NCBI GenBank assembly: GCA_017590115.1
Contig: JAGGNK010008226.1
Span: forward strand, 5,965,283 to 6,029,282
Direction: 5' to 3'
DNA from: Montifringilla adamsi
Taxonomy: Eukaryota; Chordata; Aves; Passeriformes; Passeridae
Length of the DNA stretch: 64,000 bases
Positions 49,528 through 61,402 of the stretch are shown here, piece by piece. Within the stretch, counting starts at the first letter, position 1, and each line of letters starts with the position of its first letter. The notes under the pieces were generated by a model, which worked only from the letters and a program-made list of their open reading frames with translations, did not search any database and was not told the DNA's origin. A program made the position numbers and the translations under genes.

Positions 49528-49690
49528 ACAGAATCACAGAAGAGTCTGGGCTGGAAGGGATCTTTAAACGCTGTTTAGTCCACCCCATCCTGCAGTGAGC
49601 AGGGACATCTCCACCCAGACCAAGCTGCTCCCTGCCCCATCCTCCCTGGCCTTGGACACTTGGAGGGATGAGGTGTCAAATGCCTCCCCC
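49528..49690 (-). mobile_element. CR1 LINE 3' fragment
   Basis: CAGAATCACAGAAGAGTCTG, GGCTGGAAGGGATCTTTAAA, CAGACCAAGCTGCTCCCTGC and GGCCTTGGACACTTGGAGGG. Confidence 0.9.
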
Positions 49691-49885
49691 TGTGTGACAC
49701 GTTCCGTGCTTTCAGCAAACTGAAAGTTCCTGTGTATCTTCAGAGAGAGACGTTTTCCCTTCTAAGTAAACTACAGACCAGGAAAGAAATATTCCCTGTC
49801 ATTTTCCATACAGATGACAGCTGGCTAATTAGTGAAATTATAGCTTTGTCAATATCACTTCATGCGCTCAACCCCTCTTGCTATT

Positions 49886-49920
49886 AAAAAAAAAAAAAAA
49901 AAGGAAAAAAAAAAAAAGAG
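49886..49920. repeat. A-rich simple repeat
   Basis: Two A-runs separated by GG, running into GAGAGAG. No retroposon body is recognised upstream. Confidence 0.85.
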
Positions 49921-51189
49921 AGAGCTGAAAGATCCAAACTCTTTCACATATTTGTGTTTACCCAAGAAAAATGTCCTTTTTCAAGGGAGGCCTGATGGGC
50001 AGAGCTGTGACAGCCACAACATCCACATGGAGCAGGACTCATTTAAGACTCTCTCTTAAGGTCCCCTGTCTTGGCCATGTCCTACATGAATAATCACATA
50101 CAAATACACCTGCAGGAACATGAGGAGGACAGAGAAGTTTTAGATGTTGAGAACATGAGGTATCTTAGATGAACAATGCCTGGCAAGTTTTACTGCTGGA
50201 AGATGGATTTACCTGAGGACCCTCAGGCTTCTGAGCTTTCTCCTCCAGCATCCATGCTGAGTGTACTCGTTCTGCCCTCACTGTGCACCTTCCAGAGTAC
50301 ACAGGAATCTGCCAAATAAACCATCAGACTCTGCCTTCTGGTGTATCCCAAGCTTTTATGTCAGTCCAGGTCCGCCCTCCAGCAGACGTGCCTGGCAGTG
50401 GTGCACAGCCTGAGAGCTGCAATTAACTCCCAGTGCTGTGGCTTTTCCCTGATCAGTGAACAGTTAAACCTGAATTACTACCTGCAGTTCTTGATGAGGT
50501 CAAGAAATGGAAAAGGATGGCACCACTGGAGCTGTATAAACCAAGACAGTGCTCCAAGGCCAGTGTCCCAGCAAACTGCTCCACTGGACTGGGCAGAGGA
50601 GCCTGCAGGACCTGCTCTGACCCCCTTCAGAGAAGGTTTCCAGAAACATGACTACACTCTGAGCTCCTCTTGGCTTTCAGGACCTGCACAGCAGCCTCCA
50701 GCTCACCCATGGTCTGCCTGATCCCCTGGAGACACAGCAGCAACACAACAGGGCATCCTCAAAGGTTTGCCAAGCCCTGCTCTATTCACATCAGGGCAGG
50801 AACAACCTCACAGTCCCAACCTTTTCTGGGCCAGGCATGAGTTCAGCATCTGTACTTGCCCAGCAAACCCATGCAGCTTTCAGACATGAAAACAGGAACA
50901 AAGCAAAATCGCTGAATTCCCTGGTTTTCTTTGTTGACACTGATTCCTGTCCAACTGCTTCCTCTCTCAGCAGGAAAGCCCAAGGATGGGCACTGGATTC
51001 CCATCCATCCTGAGCTGGGTGACACCAGCTGATGACACACAGCTGCTGACAGCAGGCTGGGACAACAGTCCCCTTTTGTTTTTTTGCCCCGGATTGCTGC
51101 TCAAGGTCCTTCCTTGAGAAGCAGCCTGCCCTGGAAGCGCTGGGATGCGCTGCCAGCTCCAGCCTGGGAGAGGCTCTGCTGGCAGGGGC
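49921..51189. other. Unique sequence
   Basis: Nothing recognisable. Open frames on both strands (up to 178 codons antisense) have no domain. Confidence 0.4.
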
Positions 51190-51545
51190 AGAGATGGGCA
51201 GGGGGCAGCTCCACAGGGTCCTGCCCAGCATGGGCAGCACCCTGCTCCTGCCAGCAGCTCCAGAGAGCTCCTGCCCAGCACGGGCAGCACCCTGCTCCTC
51301 ATCCTTCTCCTGTCCAGAGCTCCTCATCTGCTGGAGATCTGCTCAGCAGCACAGCACCCTGCTCCTCAACCTGCTCCTGTCCAGAGCTCCTCACCTCCTG
51401 GAGACCTGCCCAGCATGGGCAGCACCCTGCTCCTCATCCTGGTCCTGTCTAGAGCTCCTCATCTCCTGGAGATCTGCTCAGCAGCACAGCACCCTGCTCC
51501 TCATCCTGCTCCTGCCAGCAGCCAGAGCTCCTGGAGACCTGCTGG
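51190..51545. repeat. 67/68-bp minisatellite with two alternating unit types
   Basis: The word CAGCACCCTGCTCCT recurs at 51235, 51285, 51352, 51420 and 51487 (spacing 50, 67, 68, 67). Units preceded by CAGCATGGG or CAGCACGGG alternate with units preceded by CAGCAGCA, giving a 135-bp higher-order period in the right half. Leu/Ser/Pro-rich frames over it (up to 245 codons) are repeat artefacts. Confidence 0.92.
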
Positions 51546-53330
51546 GCTGCTTCACAGACCTGCCCTTGACACAAAGGCTGTGAAAGCTGGAGTGCAGAGC
51601 ACCACATCCCACAGCTTCTCCTTTCCCCTGGGAGAAGCTTCTCAGCTTTGGCCCAGCAGCTTCATCACTTTGGCTCACCACTATAACCGTGCAAGAGGAC
51701 AAACCCATCACCAGCACCACTCCAACCACACCAGCTCCTCTGGGGAGCTGCTCCCTCCACCCTGGAGAGACCCAGCCAACCCCTCAGCTCTGCTAATGAA
51801 GGCAGAATGGCAATCCCAGCTGGATGTGGGAGAGCCAAAAACAAGCCAAAGGCTATTTTGGAAGGGTCTGAAAAACTGCTGAGCGTGATTTATTCAAGAG
51901 ATTCATCAGTTCACCAACTTTCCGAAGCTTTGGAGATGGTATAAATGTAACAAGTGAGTCTCTTGCATGAATAAAAAATTACGTTTTACATAAATTAAAT
52001 ATATAATTTGATTAAACATGTTTATGTCTCTGCAGTGACATTTAGAATAGGAAGTATTCATTTTCTGTTTTGAAAGGAAAAAACTCTTTCAAATGTAATT
52101 TGAAGCTGTCAAACCAATCTTCTTTACAGATCTTTTAAATGTCACATACCTTCGAAAGGGGATGGCAGATTCCTTTTAAATATGCAATTGCAAACAGTCC
52201 AAGCAAAATCAAGAATTTATTAAAATATGCTACTGACATTTATACTGATTAGGTATAGCCCTTTCCTCACTCCCTTTCGACAGACTCTCCTACAAAAGAT
52301 GTGTCACAACAGCTCCCATTAACTCTGTGCTCGCTCTAATTCCCCAGCACACAACCAGCCCTTCCCAACCAGCAAAATCCAGCTGCAGGAGAAGAACTAC
52401 TTCTTCTCTAGAGGCAATAAGATGGATTTGTGCTCCCTCTACATGAAGAATTGTACTTTTTGATGATTTCTTACCAGCATGCCTGAAATTTATAACCAAA
52501 AATATGAACTACACTTACTTTAAATCAAGTGCAGCACTACCCCTAATGGCTTTAAATGGGAGAGTGTGTTAATCACACACATAAAGAAAACCCACTGCAA
52601 CTCATTTCCAACAACTTTACAGGAGCAACCTGTATGTTTTGTTTTATAATCACAATACCTATCCTTAGATTATTCATTATTTACCCCACTTAGAATGCAT
52701 TTCTGGACTGTTTTCCTTTCCCTTTTCTACCAGTGAATGATCAAGTGCAGCAATGATGGCAGCTCCCATTCCCAGTTGCTCCCCATTGACATATTGGACA
52801 TTTTAGGGTCATTTTATTTTTTTTAAAAGACAAAGAATTTAATGATTATTTCTTCCCCTCTGTCATTAGGTCAGTGAAGTGCACAGGCATAACTCTCATT
52901 AGCATTAATGGAAATCCCCACTGTAAATTCTCCCCCGTGAAGCAACATTAAAAGCAAGGCCATCCTGACCAAGCACATTCAAACTGGAAAATAAAATATA
53001 CCTCCCATTTCTCGCTACCTCCAAAGGGAAAATGTAATGAAGAGCAGGAGATTAAGCTACAATTCCTGTATCAAATCTTCCTTGTATTCTATAATTACTC
53101 AACACAACATACACAATAGTTACTCCTTAATGATGAAAATTTGTTGACATTATTGAAAGATTTTATTCTAATGCTCTCTCAACTTTTGGTGTATAACATA
53201 GCCAATTATAGCACAGACATTGCGACATAAATCACCATCACCACCAAATCTGGCTGTCTTCAAGCTTATACCCCGTGCTTAAAAATCCTCCAACACCCAA
53301 CCACCATGGAAAAAAACACACTGGTGGGTT
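51546..53330. other. Unique; AT-rich repeat-free from about 51,880
   Basis: 51,880-52,270 and 52,800-53,230 are AT-rich, repeat-free and gene-free, so they are conserved-element-like. The rest is ordinary. Confidence 0.35.
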
Positions 53331-53468
53331 CAGTGTGTGAGGGAGAACAAAGTAATTTTCCACCAGTGCCCTTCCTTCCCTCCACCAACCACTGCAAAAT
53401 CAGCGTGTGAGGGGGAACAAAGTAATTTTCCACAGTGCCCTTCCTTCCCTCCACCAACCACTGCAAAG
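53331..53468. repeat. Two-copy tandem repeat, about 70 bp
   Basis: Both units carry GTGTGAGGG, then GAACAAAGTAATTTTCCAC, CAGTGCCCTTCCTTCCCTCC and ACCAACCACTGCAAA, with very few differences. Confidence 0.95.
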
Positions 53469-54495
53469 GGTGACCAAGATTTCAGGGGATTCCCAAAGAT
53501 GAGCTTGGAACTCGTGACATAAATATCAATACCCAATCCCTCGGTGAGCAGCTGCTCTCAGGCTCATGGGTCTGTCAATACCTTCTGCGGACACCACGCT
53601 GATGATCAGTGTCAGAAACATTCTTTAAATACAGCCAGGGAAAGCTGAACACTGTAGGAAGGCACATCCACTTCCATGGGTTTCTCAGGTATGAGAGACT
53701 GCCCCTCAGAGCTCCTCCCCTAAATCACATCTCCTGCAGAACCCAGGAGAGCTGGGCCACCAGAGGAGATCCTGCCTGATGCCCGCCACACCTGGATAAA
53801 CTCACACCACACGGGGAAGCTCATTTCTTCACAGAGCCCCTTGAAGGACGTGACATCATCTTCCCAGGTGAGGGCACCCAGCACCTGACAGCACAGCACC
53901 TTCTCCATGCCATCCAAACCATTTTTCCTGCTCCCACAAAAACCAAGGAAGCTTTTGGCTAGCTGAGGCAGTGTTATTCCCATTCCTTGACCAAGACTCA
54001 TCTGCAGGGTAGGCACAGCAAGGAATTAGTGTTCTGTCTCTGCTTCTCAGCGTATCTAGCTGCTTTTCTATGTGGTAACACACAAACACAAGAGCAACCA
54101 AACACCTGAGATGGAAATGGGACCAGCTCAGCACTGGCTGTGTCCATCCCCCTTGGTTGGTGGAGTCCAGTGTCACCAATCCCTTTGGATTGCTGGGGAG
54201 CACAAGAGTTAAGCTTTCTTAATGCTTAAATCAACTGCAGCCAGTCCAAACTAATTTCCAAACCTCCATAAGGTATTCCTTCCTACAGGTTTTGTCCATA
54301 AAAACAAATGGTCTGGGCTTCAGGCAGGACTCCCTTTCTTTCCAAGGAACGAGTGGAGGAACCAACCACCAAACACTGTGCATGCAGCATTTGCAGGCAG
54401 GCCATTCCCTCAGGAGAACACATTCAGTCCCTGAAGGTTTAATACCCATGAATGGCAGCCTTGGGAGATGTCAGCAGGCTGCTTTCTGACTGGCT
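53469..54495. other. Unique sequence
   Basis: An antisense frame (53720-54016) looks superficially protein-like but has no recognisable domain. Confidence 0.4.
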
Positions 54496-54496
54496 T

Positions 54497-54517
54497 TTTT
54501 TTTTTTTTTTTCCCCCA
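54497..54517. repeat. Poly-T run
   Basis: A T-run running into CCCCC, about 20 nt. No retroposon body is recognised on the complementary strand. Confidence 0.8.
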
Positions 54518-57500
54518 AGCTCTGCCAGTGCAGGACATGCCACCTGGAAAAGGCAGGAGATCTGCCCGGTGGGCTTCCCAAAAGCACAGCGAGTCTGATC
54601 CACATCTGAGCTACTCTGAAACACAGTTTTGGAGCATGTCAGCAGCTGGTGTAAATCAGCATCACCACAGCAGCATGGCAGAGAGCGGAGCCTGGCCTCC
54701 CATCCCCGCTCCGAGGCGCAGGAACATCCCTGATTCCCTCTGACAGAATCAGCGCACTCGTCACCAGCATTCTTCTGAGCCAGAGCAGGAGGTTTGCCTT
54801 TATTTCCACTTTACTGCACCCTGCTGACCCAGGACACGACTTAAAAACACCAAGTGTGGAGTGACAAGATTTAACAGTCAAGTGATAACCACGCTTGGTG
54901 CTAAAAGCCTCCTTGGGAAGGCTCTGCTTTGCCATGGAGCAACCCGGGAACACGGGCACATCTCGGGAGAGCAGCCCACGGAGGGGCCAGATCAACCCCA
55001 TGTCTGCTGTGACAGCAGCAGCAGCAGACACCCTGGCTCCTCTCAGACTGCTTTCTGTCAATTCCCAGCATGAGCTTCCCAATGACAACTGCAAAGTCCC
55101 CTCTGTAGGTGTTGGTCCTGTCCAAACCCGTCCCCACTTCCACGCAGCCCCTTCACTCCTTGAGTGTTTCCAAAGCCAGCAGACCCCCATCCTCCTCCCT
55201 CTCCACCACAATGAACAGCATCAGCAGCTCTCAGTGTCAGGTGTCCAGCACAGACACCATTCCTCCCTCCTGGATCACGCTGTTTGTTTGATTTGTGGGA
55301 GCAGGAATGGGGGAAGTGGCCAGGGAAGGAACAATACCTTAAGACAGTTATGGAAAAAATTACAGAACCATAACACAAACTCCATACAGAGTGTGTGAGT
55401 ACACAAGCATTTCTCCTGCCACACTGTAATTAATGCAAAACATGCTAGGATTTCATTCTTCTGGTGCAACACGGGCATTATTTTTGTTGATTTGTCCAGT
55501 TGGGTTTTTGGAAGCCATCGCTTCCTGCATTCCACAACAGAAACTTTACACCCACAAAACCTGGTACCATTTCATTTTATTCTTCCTGTCTTTATTCTAT
55601 TTATTTATTCAGCTAGCCAATGTGAGAGGCCGTAAATCGCACTGCTACTTAAGTCACAGGGGGAATTCCTTCAAACATAAGTAAAAACTCATAAATAACT
55701 TCCTGCAGTCAACAACACATTCATTTTCTTCTCTGCTTTCTGACTAATCATCCAGCTAACAAATCAAATCAAGTACCCAAACGTAATTATTCTGTTATGA
55801 TAATCATCTCCTTATACTCAGAGCATACCTTGGCTTATTTCTTCTCAAATTAAAATATCAGAAAGGCTTAGGATGGTGGAGAGAGAGAGGAGGAAAGGTT
55901 ATGAGCCATTGATAAACCCAAGGTACAACAAGGAAACTCTTCAACTTGACCAAAGTCCTGCATCTTGAGCAGAAGGTTGGCCTTTTTGTGCAAGGTTGGT
56001 AAAAAAAAGTGATGCCAAATCCAATTTAGACTCACTTTTTATTAGTATGACTCATAGTACAGTTTTCAAGGCAATGAAGTGCATGATATAAAAAAAAAAA
56101 TAGATGATTTTAGAACTGGGACAATCCCCCTAAACTTGCTGGAAGCAATGTAGCTACAAATAAATCCAGGAATTAATCTGTGACAAAGTCAGTAGAGAGG
56201 CAAGAAACCTTCACAAAATGTAAACACCCAGGAAATGTGGGGTGAACATTTATTTAACCTTCCACGAAATTTGCAGTTTGTCCCGTAACTAGCCCTCAGC
56301 ACTTCCAAAACCTCAGCACTTCCAAACCTAAGCACATCCCCACCACTCCTGCTTGCTGTGGGTAATAACAGAGCCTGGTGGTGATTCCCACTGGGATGGA
56401 GGCCAGGAATGATGCCCCAGGGGAACAATCCCACCCACAGCCACGGCCCCACTGCACCACCATCAGATCACAGAGTGATGGCCAGCACCAACAGCAGGGC
56501 CAGCAGCATCAGGCTAAAAATAAACCCCCAGAAATAAACGTGCCCTGGCTGCCAGCCTCCTGAGGAGGCAGAGGCACAGGGCTGGAGGGGAGCAACAACA
56601 GCCCCGACAGCATCTGTGTGTATCCAACACAGCAAAGGGACAGGGGAGGGGGTAAGGGACCCACATGGGAGTGGAAATGCAGTGGGAGTGGGAATGGAAC
56701 CCCACAGCAATGCCAGCAGGTGAGTGGTAGCCTGCCCAAGAGCATCCTCATCCTCCCCAGAGCACGGCTGGGGAAGGCAGCAGCTGCCACAACCCATATG
56801 GGGATGTGATGCTGCAAGGCAGGGTCAAGGAAAACAGAGCTGGAGGGCAGCTGGGTTACCCTACATCATTTTCTTTTATTTCATTGCTTTGTCACCTTTA
56901 AACAAAACCCCCATGGCAAGTTTTTCCACGCAAACACCTTCGGTAAGCTTTTGAAAATGTGCAGGTTTGAAACAGAGAAACCACAATCCTGGCCAGTCAG
57001 GCTCAGCCATTCCTGAGGACATGGGCACCTCAGAGGACACCCAGCTCATTCCAAAGGCTGCAGGTGTGGGAGCCTGGGCTGTTGAACAGAGCCCTGCTCA
57101 CACAGCTCCAGCAGCCCCCTGGCCAGCCCTGTGCCTCCCCAAGGCAGCCACACCCCAAAAACAAACACCTGGATTCCCTCGTCTGACCTACAGGACTGCC
57201 TGTGTGTTACAGAGCTCAGCAAGGGACAGCAGAGCCACTTGGAAAGTGTTTGTTTTTTGTTTTTTTAATTAGCTAGTTTGGGGAAAGATGCACATCACAG
57301 GAGACAATGCTCTGGCTGGTTAAACCCTTCAGGTAAAAGGGGATTATACTGCAAACACTGATGTATCCTTCAAGGAGGACCACCATTAAACTGCTGACAA
57401 ATGATTCCCCTGCACAGCACACTTTACAAGTGAGGAAACCCTTCCAAGCCCAGGCTGCAGCCGTGTGCTGGTGCAGGGAGGCAGGAGAAGATCCCAGATC

Positions 57501-57838
57501 CCGACCCATCCCATGGCTTTTGGCGAGGGAGGGATGGTCACCAGGCCACCAGCCACAATTCAGGAAGTGTCTGCAGCACTTCCCTCCCAGCAGACCTTAC
57601 CTGAGTTTTCTGAGGGTTTTATTTTTACTTTGATATATTTGTTTGATGCATTTCAAGTGATATATTCCTAATTCTCTATGATGGAAAGTGATTTTTTAAA
57701 AAATGCTGTGATTTCCAGATTAAAATGTTCATTTGGTGATTCAGAGGAAATAAATACAAGAGATCTTACACAAACAGAGGCTCCCAGGGCTGACGGGGAG
57801 CAAGAGCCGCAGGGCTCTCATCCATTTTAGACACACAA
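54518..57838. other. Unique sequence, no gene recognised
   Basis: A short 17-bp period repeat of CTCAGCACTTCCAAA lies near 56,294-56,330. 55,680-55,870 is AT-rich. Open frames up to 190 codons antisense (54639-55211) show no domain. Confidence 0.45.
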
Positions 57839-57945
57839 CACAGAATTACAGAATGGTTTAGGTTGGAAGGGAGCTAGGATCATCTTCCAACCCACTTCCA
57901 CTAGACCAGGTTGCTCCAAGCCCCATCCAAGCTGACCATATAATC
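57839..57945 (-). mobile_element. CR1 LINE 3' fragment
   Basis: CACAGAATTACAGAATGGTT, AGGTTGGAAGGGAGCTAGGA, CCACTAGACCAGGTTGCTCC and AAGCCCCATCCAAGCTG. Confidence 0.94.
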
Positions 57946-58599
57946 TTGGGCAGCTCATTTAACCTGATGCTCTTCAAAATGTTTTGAAACCCTCAAATAA
58001 AGACCTCTTAGTGCAATAAAAAAAAATCTTGTATCATATCTATCAGCAGCTTTAATTCCTTAACACTCCCCTTGCACAAAGTTTACATTAGGAAAAATAA
58101 TTAAACAACTATTGGACTGATTCTGTGCCTGCTCAGCAAGTATCAGTACCTTGGTAACTTCCTTATGACTTTACAGAGTTTCCTGTAATTCCCAGGGAAT
58201 TACCAGAGTTTCTGGGTGCACTTTCATGCAGGTTATTTCAGGGTTTTGACACTTGGCTTGTTGCCTTTGAACATGGCATCACCCACACAAACCAACACCT
58301 GCACGACCCCGTAGGGCAGATTTTAAGTGCTGAGGGTATCTGAGATTCCAAGGGATGGTCACTGAATTCACAGCCAAATATCAATTTTCCAAGTGCCCTT
58401 TTCTTCTGCACCAGCCAACAGGGAAAGATATGGTGCACCAGGGAAACTCACAGCAGTGGGATGGGATTTGGAAGAGACAAAGCAGAACACAAAAGGCCTT
58501 CAGGTTCTGAGAGGTTTTGGGGCTGCTGAGCTCTGACTTTGGCCAGAAACCTGGAGCATCCTGGTAACCCCACAGCACTGGTGGAGATGGGGGTGATGA
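57946..58599. other. Unique sequence
   Basis: Nothing recognisable. Confidence 0.4.
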
Positions 58600-58826
58600 T
58601 GAGACATTTAGATGGGATTTTGCGATGGAATTGTTCTCTGGGTGGGTGGGCAGGCCCTGGCACAGGGTGCCCAGAGCAGCTGTGGCTGCCCCTGGATCCC
58701 TGGCAGTGCCCAAGGCCAGGCTGGACACTGGGGCTGGGAGCACCTGGGACAGGGGAAGGTGTCCCTGCCATGGCAGGGATGACCTTTAAGGTCCCTTCCC
58801 TCCCAAACCATTCTGGGATTCCCTGA
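58600..58826 (+). mobile_element. CR1 LINE 3' fragment
   Basis: TTTAGATGGGATTTTGCGAT, CAGGCCCTGGCACAGGGTGC, GCTGTGGCTGCCCCTGGATC, GGGGAAGGTGTCCCTGCCAT and CAAACCATTCTGGGATTCCC. Confidence 0.95.
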
Positions 58827-59139
58827 GTCTGTGGAGCAGCAGTGGCCATGAGCTGTGGGGTGCCCCTGACCTCGGGGTGCCTGCCCAGCCAGCACCCTGC
58901 TCCTGCTGCGAGGCAGGGGTGCCTGCCAGGAGCTCAGCAGCAGAGAAGAAGGAGGTCAGGACCCACTGAACATCTCAGCTTTACCTGGTATGTACCTAGC
59001 CCAGGAAGCAATGTATTTTTCATGCCTTTTTTTCCTTCTATCTGCTATTTTCAAGTCCTAAAAAAAGCTACTGGACACGGAGCATCATTATGCACACCGC
59101 AGCCTGCACACAGCAGGAAATTTTAACATTTCAGCCGCA
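58827..59139. other. Unique sequence
   Basis: Nothing recognisable. Confidence 0.4.
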
Positions 59140-59460
59140 TGCACAAAACCCTCTAACACATGTATATTTTATTTGATTTACTGCAATACTTTTCTTCCAT
59201 CTCTTGAAAGTAATTTTTCTCTAAAGCGTAACTGCTTAATTGGCAAGTGTACAAAATATAATTACACTGCATACAAGTTACAATATTGCTTATGGGAATA
59301 ACACTGTTGATGCATTCTGCTTTATTTTGTGTTTAATCTCTATTAAGAGATCTGTGTGAAAATAGCAAGGTACTCTTGATCTTATAAACATGACATGTAG
59401 TTCAGTCATTTCCCTGCCTAACCAAAGCCCAAACAAATCCAATTGAAAGACAACAGAAAA
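59140..59460. other. AT-rich candidate conserved non-coding block
   Basis: Repeat-free and AT-rich, with motif-like words (TGCTTAATTGGCAAGTGTAC, AATATAATTACACTGC). Conservation is not tested. Confidence 0.3.
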
Positions 59461-59839
59461 TTCCTGGGCTAGCCTGGCACGTCCAAGTTAATAAAATTCT
59501 TACATTCTCCTCTAAAGAAAGTGCAGTCCACAGGACACTTAAAAAGAAAATCCCCAACGTCTCCAGGCTGAGGTTTGTCACATCCATTACACTCAGAGCG
59601 ATGGAAGGACGTGGCACACAGGAAAACATGGCTGTGTGTGACAGCATCAGGGGGGTTTGTTACATTCCCCACGAGGACCTTTGCAATCCCATCTTTTACA
59701 ACGCAAGGATGAAGGAGCAACACAGCGACGTGGCTGACTCATGCCAGCACGGGCAGCAGTGCCTGCTGCCTGGCAGCAAAACCTCTCACCTTCTGTGCCC
59801 CTGGCTCTGCCAGCCAGGCCAATGCCACTCCCAAACTGC

Positions 59840-60065
59840 AGGAGGATGTGTGGGGAGAGGTTCAGGTTGGGTATCAGGAGAAGGTTCTTCCCCCAGAGGG
59901 TGGTGGGGAACTGCACAGGCTCCCCAGGGAAGGGGCACAGCCCCAGGGCTGCGTTTGGACAAGGTGGCGTTGTTGGGGTGTCTGCAGGGCCAGGAGCTGG
60001 ACTGATAATCCCAGTGGGACCAGCTCAAGAGCAGCTGTGGGATCCTTCCAGCAGCCCCAGAGAAT
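59840..60065 (+). mobile_element. CR1 LINE fragment of another subfamily, diverged
   Basis: GAGGTTCAGGTTGGGTATCA, GAAGGTTCTTCCCCCAGAGG and GTGGTGGGGAACTGCACAGG, CTCCCCAGGGAA: a CR1 'ttcttccccagagggtggt' region lacking the usual GGAAGGTGTCCC motif. The 3' end is not clear. Confidence 0.75.
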
Positions 60066-60526
60066 TGCCCATGCTGTGAGCACTTACAGCCAGGAGTAAG
60101 CTACTCGCAGGAGGAGATGCCCTGTGCAGAAATGGGTCTCACTGCTCTGACAGACACCTACCATCAGCACGGTTTAAGTGCCTTAAAGGTTTATTTCATT
60201 TGCTTGAGTAATGAGATTAATGTTTGTTTGTTTGAGCTAAATCATACAAAGCCAAACATCTAAATGTCCTTAATTCACAGGCTGTGTTACCATGCGAGCC
60301 CATCTCACTGTCCTGCTTTTAACTGCACCAACAAATTCCTGCTTTGCTCCAGCTCCTCTTCCAGAGATCAGACAGCACAGGGACACCTCAAGAAGCCAAA
60401 TAAACCAATCAACATTGTCAGTTTGACATTTTTCCACTCCTTGTTTTCTTTGCCACTGTTTAACATATTTGACTTCTAGACCTAAAAATCCAGTGTAAGC
60501 TGAGATAGACATGACAGACCTCAGTG
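60066..60526. other. Unique sequence
   Basis: Nothing recognisable. Confidence 0.4.
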
Positions 60527-60592
60527 CATAGATACATGGGTAGATATACAGGTATACAGGTGGATACAGATATATATAGATATACACACATA
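60527..60592. repeat. Imperfect GATA/TATA simple repeat
   Basis: Degenerate runs of GATAYA and TATACA units, such as GATATACAGGTATACAGGTG and AGATATATATAGATATACAC. The antisense Ile-Tyr frame is an artefact. Confidence 0.85.
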
Positions 60593-61317
60593 TTGAAGGG
60601 ATATGAAACAATGTTCCTGCCATAACAGCTCCTGCACACTCAAGCACCACACAGACCAGAGCCCAGCAACCCCAAAGACCTCAGCCACGAATGATGGATG
60701 GGATGGGCAGACCCACCTGCAAACTCACCTCAAAGCAGAGTAAACCTGCAAACATCCAGCTGGATATTCCCACTTCAAAATAGAAATAAACATGCAAACA
60801 CATTGATTTCGTACCTACCACTAGCCCAATGTATAATTAATGCTTAAATCTGAATTTGATCAGTTTTCACTCTTCTGCTCATAGGTTTCTCACCAGGGAC
60901 AGAGTTATTTCTGATGTACCATGGGTCACCAGGAGCTGGCTGGGAGCTTGACTAAATTCTGCACAGTTAGATACAGCAAATGACTATCAGAAAAAGGAAC
61001 CCTGCACCTAAATTAACTCTCACCTGACCCAGGCATTAGCCACAAAATGGACCAATATTGTCCCTGTGAACTTCTCACCCTGTGCCAAGTACCGGGTGCT
61101 GACCCAGAGGTAACTCATCTCTGTGACAGATACAAGGCATTCTCTAAGGAAATGGTGGGAAATGAAGAACCTCTCATCCTTCCTGAGTGCTCAAGGTCCC
61201 ACCCTGCAATCTCCCCCTCCAGACAGAGGTCTCGTCTCTGCAAGTCACCCTCTGGAAGAAAATCTGTCCCGCTGATGCTTGGGATCTGCAAACCCCTAGA
61301 TGCTGTCATTTAAAGGA
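60593..61317. other. Unique sequence
   Basis: Nothing recognisable. Confidence 0.4.
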
Positions 61318-61402
61318 TGGGCTTTCATGGATTCTGAGGTCAGAAGAGACCCCTGTGATTTTCCAGCCTGACATGCTGCACACCAACTTACCTAAATCAA
61401 TC
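61318..61402 (-). mobile_element. Old CR1-type LINE 3' end
   Basis: ATTCTGAGGTCAGAAGAGAC, CCCTGTGATTTTCCAGCCTG and ACATGCTGCACACC resemble the old reptile/bird CR1 end 'aggtcagaagggaccattatgatcatccagtctgacctgctg'. More diverged than the other copies. Confidence 0.6.

Noticed and set aside
51145..51882. 245-codon Leu/Ser/Pro-rich open frame
   Set aside because: Generated by the 67/68-bp minisatellite; overlapping frames give similar repetitive peptides.
53720..54016. Antisense frame with a protein-like stretch (DDVTSFKGLCEEMSFPVW)
   Set aside because: No family recognised, no clear splice sites or conservation information; too short to support as an exon.
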